64,000 nt of DNA from Bordetella genomosp. 2 (GTDB lineage Bacteria > Pseudomonadota > Gammaproteobacteria > Burkholderiales > Burkholderiaceae_B). Under the pieces are notes generated by a model. The model had not been told where the DNA came from. It saw only the letters and a list, made by a program, of their open reading frames with translations, and did not search any database. Shown in pieces: positions 16,516 through 23,716 of this stretch (positions within the stretch are counted from its first letter, which is position 1; every line of letters begins with the position of its first letter). The stretch lies in NCBI RefSeq assembly GCF_002261345.1, contig NZ_NEVT01000003.1, positions 1,364,001 to 1,428,000 of the forward strand, written 5' to 3'. Position numbers and translations under genes: made by a program.

Positions 16516-16716
16516 ATGAAGGACAGACCGCATGACACGGCGATGGCCGAGCACTTCCGCGCCGATCCGACCTATGCAGCGGAGCTGCTTGCTGAAGTTC
16601 GCCGCGACGGTAACTCCGCCGACGAGCTAACCATTCTGTTGCGGCAGATGGCCACGGCCTCGGAAGGTTGCTCGAAGTCGGATTACGCCGATACAGGGCG
16701 CGCTCTACCTCGCTGA
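16516..16716 (+). pseudogene. frameshifted antitoxin remnant (XRE-type addiction-module antidote family)
   Basis: The first 49 residues, MKDRPHDTAMAEHFRADPTY through ELTILLRQMATASEG, match the start of the 95-100-residue helix-turn-helix antidote family often partnered with HigB/RelE-like toxins. After that the frame breaks: pieces such as GLLEV and PIQGALYLADLN appear in the other two frames, and the open frame stops after 66 codons. The DNA-binding half is therefore lost. No toxin gene is adjacent. GGGAGG lies upstream of the ATG. Confidence 0.65.
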
Positions 16717-16801
16717 TTTGAACGTGGTATTTTTCATGGTTCAGTGAATAATTCTCTACTCAAGGTGCTGATTTAAAACATTTTTTTTTGTGTTATTTAT
16801 A

Positions 16802-16816
16802 ATTGAGTGGGAGTGA
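16802..16816 (+). other. attR core
   Basis: ATTGAGTGGGAGTGA, same orientation as the guaA end at 4643-4657 with one mismatch. Preceded by an AT-rich tract and by the TGGTATTTTT repeat at 16725-16734 that is also found near attL. Confidence 0.75.
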
Positions 16817-16854
16817 ATTGACTCCTTCGGGGACTATCGCCAGCTATCGAGAAT

Positions 16855-16892
16855 CCGCCGTAACGTGTTGATTCTTAAATGCGTCACGGCGG
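16855..16892. other. inverted repeat just outside attR
   Basis: CCGCCGTAACG (16855-16865) and CGTCACGGCGG (16882-16892) pair with one mismatch around an AT-rich 16-base loop, flanked by similar blocks CTATCGCCAGCTATCG and CTATCGGTGGCTAGCG. It may be the end of another element; purpose unknown. Confidence 0.4.
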
Positions 16893-16906
16893 CTATCGGT
16901 GGCTAG

Positions 16907-17131
16907 CGCCGGCCAGCAGAACAAGTCGGCGGTAAAACGGCGGCAAGAACCGGAGGCCGGATCAAGACCTTCCCGTTCACTATTGAAACCTACCCAGTCT
17001 TTGACGGTAGAAGCCTCCTCGGGAAAGCGGCTTTTATGCAGCTTTCCGGGCGTCAGCAGGTCTCCCGGCCCCTGCTGGTAAAAGCCGTCCCCAACGGGAG
17101 AAAAAGCGTCGCGACCTGGATCAGCAACTGA
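16907..17131 (+). other. reading-frame fragment without a start codon
   Basis: A 74-codon open stretch bounded by stops. Its translation looks protein-like (GRIKTFPFTIETYPVFDGRS, then RPLLVKAVPNGRKSVATWIS) but it has no start until an internal ATG near codon 47. It is probably the 3' end of a decayed gene. I do not recognise it. Confidence 0.35.
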
Positions 17132-17328
17132 TCAGCTGTGGCAAAGGCCGGCGTGATCCGGGCTTTGGCGGCGAGGCCAAACACGCGATGCAGCAGCGCG
17201 CCGACGTCCTGGCCGGGCAGAGGCTACGCGGGCGACGCGGGCAGCAGTTTGGACCACAAGTCATTGCCACGATGCGAGATGGCGGGGCCTGGAAGATCGG
17301 GCGAAATGGGGGGCTGTCAATTGCTTGA
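17098..17328 (+). pseudogene. possible relaxase (DUF3363-type TraI) remnant
   Basis: The frame reads EKKRRDLDQQLISCGKGRRD, then GFGGEAKHAMQQRADVLAGQ and RRGQQFGPQVIATMRDGG, AWKIGRNGGLSIA, stop. The last part resembles the C-terminus of VirD2-like relaxases with a DUF3363 domain (from memory), and the first part an earlier section of the same proteins, so a large internal deletion is likely. There is no start and stops lie just upstream. It is outside attR, so it belongs to an older or neighbouring element. It overlaps the end of the HxlR gene by 12 bp. Confidence 0.4.
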
Positions 17329-17697
17329 GCCATCACTCGCCATTTCATCGCCCGGAACCTTCTTCACGAATAGCGCATCACGCTGTTCCGCCCACTTCAG
17401 CATTGCATCCAACGCAGGGCACAAGGCTTGTCCCCAATCCGTTAGTCGGTATTCGACCTTGGGGGGAACCTGCGGATACAGCTTCCGGGAAACAACCCCG
17501 TCGGCTTCCAGCTGCCGCAATTGTTGGGCCAGCATCTTCTGGGAGATGCCCGGGATCAGCCGCTCGAAGTCCGAATAGCGTTGCACTTTTCCATCGAAGA
17601 GATGAAAAAGGATGATGAGCTTCCATCGGCCTTCCAGCAGTCGAAGGGCTTCCGCTACCCCCAGTGCGGCAGTGGCAGGCGTATATACCTTTCTCAT
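17317..17697 (-). CDS. HxlR-family transcriptional regulator
   Basis: A 126-residue winged-helix protein: LRLLEGRWKLIILFHLFDGK, then FERLIPGISQKMLAQQLRQL and KVEYRLTDWGQALCPALDAM, which are HxlR hallmarks. HxlR proteins bind as dimers and often sense oxidants or aldehydes. It is divergent from an NTF2-like protein and an SDR with a 94-bp intergenic region containing a long inverted repeat, so it probably controls them. Its 3' end overlaps a decayed frame. Composition is lower in GC than genes beyond 20 kb, which hints at transfer. Confidence 0.88.
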   Translation of the reverse strand: MRKVYTPATAALGVAEALRLLEGRWKLIILFHLFDGKVQRYSDFERLIPGISQKMLAQQLRQLEADGVVSRKLYPQVPPKVEYRLTDWGQALCPALDAMLKWAEQRDALFVKKVPGDEMASDGSSN

Positions 17698-17718
17698 GGA
17701 TCAGTAACTTACTTTTTA

Positions 17719-17786
17719 GTGCGTTCTTGCCGAATAGCGAGTCTATGTCGAAAATGCCTGTACGGCAATTCACCGCGAGAACGCAC
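17719..17786. promoter_or_regulatory. inverted repeat in the HxlR/NTF2-like intergenic region
   Basis: GTGCGTTCT (17719-17727) and AGAACGCAC (17778-17786) are perfect complements 50 bp apart; TTGCCG and CGGCAA inside them also pair. Two operator half-clusters for the divergent promoters is the simplest reading. Confidence 0.45.
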
Positions 17787-17791
17787 CAACC

Positions 17792-18118
17792 ATGGCTCTT
17801 TCACTACCAGATCCCATTTCTGCCTACTTCGAGCTCAGCAACGGCTCGGACACCGTTCGCGTCGACTACTGCTTCACGCAGGATGCGGTTGTTGTTGATG
17901 AAAGATACACACACCGAGGCCATGAGGCTATCCAGTCCTGGAAGCGTGAAGCACGGAAGAAATTTGAGTACACCGTTGAGCCTGTCAACGTTTCCCGAGA
18001 GGGTGACCGGATAACCGTTTTGGCAAATGTTGTCGGCAACTTTCCCGGTAGCCCTGTTCACCTTGACCATGTTTTTGAACTGGCGGACGACAAGATCAAA
18101 TCGTTGGAGATCCGCTAA
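17792..18118 (+). CDS. NTF2/SnoaL-like small protein
   Basis: A 108-residue protein with the cone-shaped NTF2-like pattern: [20 protein letters not shown], the [20 protein letters not shown] strand with a turn, and a C-terminal [19 protein letters not shown]. Such proteins can be isomerases, hydrolases or stress proteins; no specific substrate is visible. Its stop (TAA) shares a base with the ATG of the SDR, so the two are translationally coupled. Confidence 0.8.
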   Translation: MALSLPDPISAYFELSNGSDTVRVDYCFTQDAVVVDERYTHRGHEAIQSWKREARKKFEYTVEPVNVSREGDRITVLANVVGNFPGSPVHLDHVFELADDKIKSLEIR

Positions 18119-18897
18119 TGTCCCTGAACCTGGAACTACAAGGCAAGCGGGTCCTGGTGACGGCGGGTACCAAAGGCGTGGGAAAAGCTGTCGTTGACCT
18201 GTTCCGAGAACTCGGCGCGAAAGTGCTCACCACCGCGCGGGAGCAACCCGCCGATATGTCAGCAGACATTTTCGTCGCTGCTGACCTGACAACAGTCGAA
18301 GGCTGCAACTCTGTGGCAAATGCAGTTATTGCCAGTTTTGGCGGCGTGGACATCATCGTCCATGTCCTGGGTGGCTCGACCGCACCTGCTGGAGGCTTCG
18401 CGGCTTTGGGTGAAGAGGAGTGGCAACGCGAATTGAGCCTCAATTTGCTGCCCGCTGTCCGACTTGATCGCGCGTTGCTGCCTGGCATGTTGGCTCAAGG
18501 CGCAGGCGTGGTTATTCACGTCACTTCAATCCAGCGCGAGTTGCCTCTGCCGGAATCAACCACCGGCTATGCGGCAGCGAAGGCCGCGCTCTCGACTTAC
18601 AGCAAGAGCCTGTCGAAGGAGATTTCGCCCAAGGGCATCCGCGTCGTGCGGGTCGCGCCAGGCTGGATCGAGACAGAGGCAGCCGTGGCCCTTGCCGAGC
18701 GCCTGGCCTTGCAGGCTGGGACAGACTATGAGGGGGGCAAGAAGATCATCATGGACTCTCTAGGCGGCATTTCGTTGGGGCGACCATCAAAGCCCGTCGA
18801 GGTTGCGAATCTCATCGCCTTCCTGGCTTCGCCACGCGCGGCAACCATCACGGGTGCCGAGTATGTGATCGACGGCGGCACGGTCCCGACTGCATAG
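18118..18897 (+). CDS. short-chain dehydrogenase/reductase
   Basis: A 259-residue classical SDR. The cofactor-binding motif is TAGTKGVG at 15-22, followed by the conserved core, with the catalytic Ser in HVTSIQREL and Tyr-x3-Lys in [10 protein letters not shown]. The C-terminal [16 protein letters not shown] is typical of NAD(P)-dependent alcohol dehydrogenases of this class. The substrate is unknown. It is coupled to the NTF2-like gene and is likely controlled by the divergent HxlR protein. Confidence 0.9.
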   Translation: MSLNLELQGKRVLVTAGTKGVGKAVVDLFRELGAKVLTTAREQPADMSADIFVAADLTTVEGCNSVANAVIASFGGVDIIVHVLGGSTAPAGGFAALGEEEWQRELSLNLLPAVRLDRALLPGMLAQGAGVVIHVTSIQRELPLPESTTGYAAAKAALSTYSKSLSKEISPKGIRVVRVAPGWIETEAAVALAERLALQAGTDYEGGKKIIMDSLGGISLGRPSKPVEVANLIAFLASPRAATITGAEYVIDGGTVPTA

Positions 18898-18944
18898 GGC
18901 TGACCCGCCCCGCGGCGCAAGACGCTCCAGTCGTCGTTCCCTAG

Positions 18945-19712
18945 TCAGTGCGGCATTTTCTCGCCCGGGCGCAGCGTCAGAATCCTCACGCCATTGCGGG
19001 TCACGGCCACGGTGTGCTCGAACTGGGCTGACAGTTGGCCGTCGCGTGTAACGACCGTCCAGCCATCGTCTTCGGTTTGGACGGCCCCTCTGCCTTGGTT
19101 CAACATGGGTTCGATGGTGAACACCATGCCTTCGCGCAGCACCAGGCCGGTACGCGGCTTGCCCCAGTGCAGCACCTGTGGCTCTTCGTGCATTTCGCGC
19201 CCGATGCCGTGTCCGCAGTATTCCCTCACCACCGAATAGCCTTTCCTGTGGGCATGTCGCTCGATGGCATGGCCCACGTCGCCCAGCGTGGCGCCGGGGC
19301 GGACGGCCTGGATGCCTTTCCACATCGCTTCATAGGTTGCGTCCACGAGCCTGCGGGCGGGCGGCGACACCTCGCCCACCAGGTAGGTCTTGCTGGAGTC
19401 GGCGATGTAGCCATTTTTTTCCAGCGTGATGTCGAAATTGACGATGTCCCCGTCCTGCAGAATGTCCTTCGCAGAGGGGACTCCGTGGCATACCACCTGG
19501 TTGCGGGAGGCGTTGAGCGCGTAGGCGTACCCGTACTGCCCCTTGCTGGCCGGACGTGCATGCAGCTTATGCACGATGAGGTCTTCGACCAGGTCGTTGA
19601 CCTGCATGGTGGAGATGCCGATCAGGTCCAGCCTGTCGAGGTGATTGAACACCTCTGCCAATAATCGGCCCGACTCTGCCAGTAGCGCGATTTCTTCCGG
19701 CCGTTTGGTCAT
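18945..19712 (-). CDS. map: type I methionine aminopeptidase
   Basis: A 255-residue cytosolic metalloenzyme that removes the initiator methionine. The five metal ligands are visible: Asp94 (VNFDIT), Asp105 (IADSSKTY), His168 (GHGIGREMHE), Glu201 (FTIEPM) and Glu232 (AQFEHT), with His76 in CHGVPS. Length is normal for the short type I form. The ATG overlaps the stop of the ParD-like gene by 4 bases, so this copy is translated with an antitoxin-like protein rather than beside rpsB or secY; it may be a second, accessory map. Confidence 0.93.
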   Translation of the reverse strand: MTKRPEEIALLAESGRLLAEVFNHLDRLDLIGISTMQVNDLVEDLIVHKLHARPASKGQYGYAYALNASRNQVVCHGVPSAKDILQDGDIVNFDITLEKNGYIADSSKTYLVGEVSPPARRLVDATYEAMWKGIQAVRPGATLGDVGHAIERHAHRKGYSVVREYCGHGIGREMHEEPQVLHWGKPRTGLVLREGMVFTIEPMLNQGRGAVQTEDDGWTVVTRDGQLSAQFEHTVAVTRNGVRILTLRPGEKMPH

Positions 19713-19921
19713 GCCGGCTCCATCTTGACAGGCTGTGCCACGACGCCGGCGGCCCGCAGTTCACGCCCCATGATCTCGTTGAACGTCAATGTCGGATTCG
19801 TTTCGCACAGCATGCCGACCCTGATCCAGAAGGCTGCTTGTGCGTTGATCGACCGGCACGACACCGCGCTGGCCTTTCGCAACTGGTCGTGCAGCTCGTC
19901 GTCGATGTTTACGATGCCCAT
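19709..19921 (-). CDS. ParD-like antitoxin-family protein
   Basis: A 70-residue ribbon-helix-helix-like protein: MGIVNIDDELHDQLRKASAV, SINAQAAFWIRVGML, NEIMGRELRAAG. It resembles the ParD_like family, small proteins annotated by similarity to ParD antitoxins. No ParE-like toxin follows; instead its stop overlaps the ATG of methionine aminopeptidase. I recall this pairing in other proteobacteria, so it is likely a conserved unit. The role is unknown; it could repress its own operon. Confidence 0.75.
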   Translation of the reverse strand: MGIVNIDDELHDQLRKASAVSCRSINAQAAFWIRVGMLCETNPTLTFNEIMGRELRAAGVVAQPVKMEPA

Positions 19922-20307
19922 GAGTGCAGGTCTATATGAAACGTATACGGATCATATATTCCTTTTGTGTGGCGACGCAAGTGCATGCCTACCATGACCG
20001 TAGGGAAGGGAGCGGGTTGGCCGTTTTGAGGCAAAGTCATGCCGCGCTAAGATGCGTCCTGTTTCGAGGGCCCCCGGCACTGCCGTGGTGGCCCCGTCAA
20101 GCGTTGAAGCGTCGTGCGGCGGTGTCTTCGCGTCCCCGCCGCGATGGCCGAGGCCGGCCAGCCTCGGCATGGGGCGCGCACCGGGCGCGCCCGATCTCCG
20201 AGTACACCAGGAAACCATTTACACACAGCCCGACGGCTGCCTGATTTTCGCTGGCTGCCATGCCATGCCATGCCTTGCCGCGCCGCCGGCCAGCACCATT
20301 GCCATAC
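19922..20307. other. intergenic region between the ParD-like gene and the permease
   Basis: No convincing gene in 386 bases. It holds an AT-rich block near 19930-19965 suited to the divergent ParD-map promoter, and a perfect 8-bp hairpin GCCGAGGC/GCCTCGGC at 20147-20168. The permease promoter must be here too, but no clear boxes are visible. Confidence 0.5.
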
Positions 20308-21855
20308 ATGACAGAACAAGAACGAACCAAGCACTATTCCATGTCCGCTTCCGCTTCGCCCGAAACGATGCCGTCGGGCGACGAGGTGTCGCATTTGCGG
20401 CGGGTCCTGAAGCCGCGCCATTTGACCATGATCGCCATTGGCGGGGCCATCGGCACCGGCCTGTTCGTGGCGTCGGGCGCGACGATCGCGCAGGCCGGGC
20501 CGGGCGGCGCGCTGCTGACTTATCTGATCATCGGCGCGATGGTCTATTTCATCATGACCAGCCTGGGCGAACTGGCGGCCTTCATGCCGGTGCCCGGTTC
20601 CTTCGCCACGTATGCGTCGCGCTATGTCGACAAGGGCTTCGGCTTCGCGCTGGGCTGGAATTTCTGGTTCAGCTGGGCGGTGGTGGTGGCGGTCGACCTG
20701 GTGGCGGCGCAACTGGTCATGGCGTACTGGTTCCCGGATGTTCCCGGGATTCTCTGGAGCGGGCTGTTCCTGTTGTTGATGCTGGGGCTCAACGCGTTTT
20801 CGGCGCGCGGCTTCGGCGAGAGCGAGTACTGGTTTTCGCTGATCAAGGTGGTTGCCGTGATCTGTTTCTTGGTCACGGGCGTGGCGATCCTGGCCGGCAT
20901 CGTCCATACCGGGCACATGCCGGGGTTCGCCAACTGGACCGTGGGCGAGGCGCCATTCGTCGGCAACTTCGCCACCATGGTCGGGGTGGCCATGGTGGTG
21001 GCGTACTCGTTCCAGGGCACGGAGCTGGTGGGCGTGGCCGCCGGCGAGTCGGAGGACCCGCGGCGCAACGTGCCGCGCGCCATCCGCCGCGTGTTCTGGC
21101 GCATCCTGCTGTTCTATGTGCTGTCGATTGCCGTGATCGGCTTCCTCATCCCTTATACGGACCCGCATCTGTTGCGCAGCGAAGTGAGCGACATCGCGGT
21201 CAGCCCGTTCACGCTGGTGTTCGAACAGGCCGGGCTGCTGGCGGCCGCCACGGTGATGAACGCGGTGATTCTGACGTCGGTCCTGTCGGCGGGCAATTCC
21301 GGCATGTACGCGGCGACGCGGATGCTTTTCAACATGGCCCGCGAAGGCATGGCGCCGCGCCGGTTCGCCCGGTTGAGCCGTTCCGGCGTGCCGCTGTATG
21401 CGCTCTTGGGAACCACGGCGCTGGCCAGCCTGTGCCTGTTGAGCGCGGTGTACAGCCCGCAGGCTGTCTATATCTGGCTGCTCAACCTGGCGGGCATGAC
21501 GGAGTTCATTGTGTGGCTGAGCATCGCGGTGAGCCACTACCGGTTCCGCAAGGGCTATGTCCTGCATGGCCACGACGTGCAGGCGCTGCCTTACCGGGCG
21601 GGGCTGTTTCCGTTCGGGCCGCTGTTTGCCTTCGTGCTGTGCCTGGTGATCACCCTGGGCCAGAACTACGAGGCTTTCCTGCAGGACCGCATCGACTGGG
21701 GCGGCGCCCTGTCCACGTACCTGGGCATCTTGTTGTTCCTGGCGACCTGGGCGGGCTACCGGATCGTGTGCCGGTCGCGCTGGGTGCGCTACGCGGATAT
21801 GCGCTTCGATTTCGCCGACGTCGAAGACGCCGCGGGGCCGCCGGCGCGCGGCTGA
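20308..21855 (+). CDS. amino acid permease, APC superfamily
   Basis: A roughly 515-residue inner-membrane transporter with about 12 helices. The first helix carries the family signature LTMIAIGGAIGTGLFVASGA; later PGSFATYASRYVDKGFGFAL and SFQGTELVGVAAGESEDPRR match the lysine/aromatic permease group (LysP, AroP, YifK). The ATG at 20308 (MTEQERTKHYS) is the likely start; ATG 20341 (MSASASPE) is also possible and neither has a strong ribosome-binding site. It is transcribed alone and converges on an HxlR gene with a 4-bp gap. The exact amino acid is not predictable. Confidence 0.93.
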   Translation: MTEQERTKHYSMSASASPETMPSGDEVSHLRRVLKPRHLTMIAIGGAIGTGLFVASGATIAQAGPGGALLTYLIIGAMVYFIMTSLGELAAFMPVPGSFATYASRYVDKGFGFALGWNFWFSWAVVVAVDLVAAQLVMAYWFPDVPGILWSGLFLLLMLGLNAFSARGFGESEYWFSLIKVVAVICFLVTGVAILAGIVHTGHMPGFANWTVGEAPFVGNFATMVGVAMVVAYSFQGTELVGVAAGESEDPRRNVPRAIRRVFWRILLFYVLSIAVIGFLIPYTDPHLLRSEVSDIAVSPFTLVFEQAGLLAAATVMNAVILTSVLSAGNSGMYAATRMLFNMAREGMAPRRFARLSRSGVPLYALLGTTALASLCLLSAVYSPQAVYIWLLNLAGMTEFIVWLSIAVSHYRFRKGYVLHGHDVQALPYRAGLFPFGPLFAFVLCLVITLGQNYEAFLQDRIDWGGALSTYLGILLFLATWAGYRIVCRSRWVRYADMRFDFADVEDAAGPPARG

Positions 21856-21859
21856 GCGC

Positions 21860-22306
21860 CTACGAAACCTTGCGCACTTCGGTGGCGGCGGGCGGCAGCC
21901 CGGTGCCATCCCTGGCCTGCGGGGCCATGAACGGGATGGGCTTGCCGGTGCGCTTGTCGACCAGCACGGAGTGCGGTTCGCCCCGGGCGAACAGGTGCCG
22001 TTCGCCCCATTGCCGCAGCGCCACCACCAGCGGAAACAGGCTTTCGCCCTTGGCGCTGAGCACGTATTCCTGGTAGGCGCTGCCGTCCGAGGCCGCCTGG
22101 GTCTCGAGTATGCCGGCCTCGACCAGTTTGCGCAGGCGGTCGGCCAGGATGTTGCGGGCCACCCCCAGGCTGCGCTGGAAATCGCCGAAGCGCCGCATGC
22201 CATCGAAGGCGTCGCGCACGATCAGCAGCGACCAGCGGTCCCCGACGAGATCGACGGAGCGCGCGACGGGGCAGGATTGGCCGTTCAATGGTTTGCGGCG
22301 TGGCAT
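21860..22306 (-). CDS. HxlR-family transcriptional regulator
   Basis: A 148-residue regulator: SVDLVGDRWSLLIVRDAFDG, then FQRSLGVARNILADRLRKLV and YQEYVLSAKGESLFPLVVAL. The C-terminal extension includes VDKRTGKPIPF. The start at ATG 22306 (MPRRKPLNG) is chosen over an earlier in-frame start because it places the usual HxlR N-terminus. Divergent from an MFS exporter, with the perfect inverted repeat CTAGTTTT/AAAACTAG between them, so it most likely represses the exporter and itself. Confidence 0.9.
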   Translation of the reverse strand: MPRRKPLNGQSCPVARSVDLVGDRWSLLIVRDAFDGMRRFGDFQRSLGVARNILADRLRKLVEAGILETQAASDGSAYQEYVLSAKGESLFPLVVALRQWGERHLFARGEPHSVLVDKRTGKPIPFMAPQARDGTGLPPAATEVRKVS

Positions 22307-22373
22307 GAGAGGGCGGGGCGTGAGATTGGCGATCGTGTGGTTGCATTTTAAAACTGCATGGCCTAGCATTCAA

Positions 22374-22394
22374 CTAGTTTTGTTTTAAAACTAG
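22374..22394. promoter_or_regulatory. operator-like inverted repeat between HxlR and MFS genes
   Basis: CTAGTTTT (22374-22381) and AAAACTAG (22387-22394), perfect, spacer 5 bp, within the divergent promoter region. Confidence 0.65.
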
Positions 22395-22411
22395 ATTGGA
22401 TGGTATCGATC

Positions 22412-23695
22412 ATGGCGGCTTCTTGTGATGTGGCGGCGGTCGGCCGCGGCGTGGCTTGCGCGGCGCGCGCCGGTATGCCGCGCGGCCTGGTGATGTTGTT
22501 TGCCGCGGCGTGCGGCCTGAGCGTGGCGAACGTGTATTACGCACAGCCGCTGCTGGACGCGCTGGCGCTGGAGTTCGGCATCGGCCACGCGGCGGTGGGC
22601 GGCGTGATTACGGCCACGCAGGCTGGCTGCGCGCTGGCTTTGCTGCTGCTGGTGCCGCTGGGCGACCGTGTCGACCGCCGCCGCCTGATGGCCGCACAGG
22701 CGCTGGCGTTGGCGGTGGCGCTGGCGGTGGTGGGCGTGGCGCCGTCGGCGCCGGTGTTGCTGGCCGGCATGCTGGCGGTGGGCTTGCTGGGCACGGCGAT
22801 GACGCAGGGCTTGATCTCCTACGCCGCCAGCGCGGCGGAGCCGGGCGAGCAGGGGCGGGTGGTCGGCGCGGCGCAGGGCGGCGTGGTCATCGGCCTGCTC
22901 GGGGCGCGCGTGTTCGCGGGCGGCGTCAGCGACCTGGCGGGCTGGCGCGGCGTGTATTTCTGCGCGGCCGCGCTGATGCTGGCGATCGCGCTGCCGCTGT
23001 GGCGGCGCTTGCCGGCGCTGGCGATTCGGCCGGATGCCATGGGCTACGGCCGCCTCATCCTGTCCATGCTGGGGCTGTTGCGCGCCGAGCGGGCGCTGCA
23101 GATCCGCGGCGTGCTGGCGCTGTTGATGTTCGCCGTGTTCAACATTTTCTGGAGCGCGCTGGTACTGCCGCTGCGGGCGCCGCCCTATGGCTTCTCGCAT
23201 ACGGCGATCGGCGCGTTCGGGCTGGTCGGCGTGGCGGGCGCCCTGGCGGCGGCGCGCGCAGGGCATTGGGCCGACCGGGGCCACGGCCAGCGGACCAGCC
23301 TGGCCGCGCTGGCGCTGTTGTTGCTGGCCTGGTGGCCGCTGTCGCTGCTGGAAAGCTCGCTATGGGCGCTGGTGATCGGTATTGTGCTGCTGGACATGAG
23401 CGGCCAGGCGCTGCACGTCACCAACCAGAGCATGATCTTCCGCGCCCGGCCGCAGGCGCACAGCAGGCTGGTCGGCCTCTACATGCTGTTCTATGCGGTG
23501 GGCAGCGGCCTGGGCGCGGCCGCCGCGACCGCCATGTATGCCCACGCCGGCTGGCACGGCGTGTGCCTGCTGGGCGCGACGGTCAGCCTGCTGGCGTTGT
23601 TGTTCTGGGCGGCTACCCGGCGCTATATGCCGCCGGCCTTGCCGGGCACGCCGCCAGGGCGGGGGCCGGCGGCTGCTGTCCCGGGGCACGGGTAA
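22412..23695 (+). CDS. MFS transporter
   Basis: A 427-residue inner-membrane exporter with 12 helices. The loop motif GDRVDRRRLM between helices 2 and 3 and the AAEPGEQGRVVG stretch are typical of the YnfM-like drug/metabolite efflux group. ATG 22412 has GGATGG about 9 bases upstream; ATG 22400 is a second option. Regulated by the divergent HxlR gene. Substrate unknown. Confidence 0.9.
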   Translation: MAASCDVAAVGRGVACAARAGMPRGLVMLFAAACGLSVANVYYAQPLLDALALEFGIGHAAVGGVITATQAGCALALLLLVPLGDRVDRRRLMAAQALALAVALAVVGVAPSAPVLLAGMLAVGLLGTAMTQGLISYAASAAEPGEQGRVVGAAQGGVVIGLLGARVFAGGVSDLAGWRGVYFCAAALMLAIALPLWRRLPALAIRPDAMGYGRLILSMLGLLRAERALQIRGVLALLMFAVFNIFWSALVLPLRAPPYGFSHTAIGAFGLVGVAGALAAARAGHWADRGHGQRTSLAALALLLLAWWPLSLLESSLWALVIGIVLLDMSGQALHVTNQSMIFRARPQAHSRLVGLYMLFYAVGSGLGAAAATAMYAHAGWHGVCLLGATVSLLALLFWAATRRYMPPALPGTPPGRGPAAAVPGHG

Positions 23696-23716
23696 AGCGC
23701 GGGCGGCGCGGCAGGC

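Larger units (their letters stand above)
4643..16816. mobile_element. integrative mobilizable island in the 3' end of guaA
   Basis: Bounded by the 15-bp repeat at 4643-4657 and 16802-16816. The content is coherent: integrase next to attL, AlpA-like regulator, RepA and RepC with iterons, TrbJ/TrbL, a TraD-like protein, oriT and TraJ, then a two-gene cargo. Base composition is visibly lower in GC than guaB/guaA and than genes after 20 kb. There is an origin of transfer but no relaxase and only part of a mating channel, so it should depend on a helper conjugative element. Replication genes suggest the excised circle can copy itself. It resembles the guaA-specific GIsul2 family (recollection, not compared here), but no sul2 or other resistance gene is present. 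Confidence 0.85.

Noticed and set aside
18945-19712. Methionine aminopeptidase as a toxin of a toxin-antitoxin pair
   Set aside because: All five metal ligands and full length are preserved; nothing indicates a toxin beyond the neighbour's family name.
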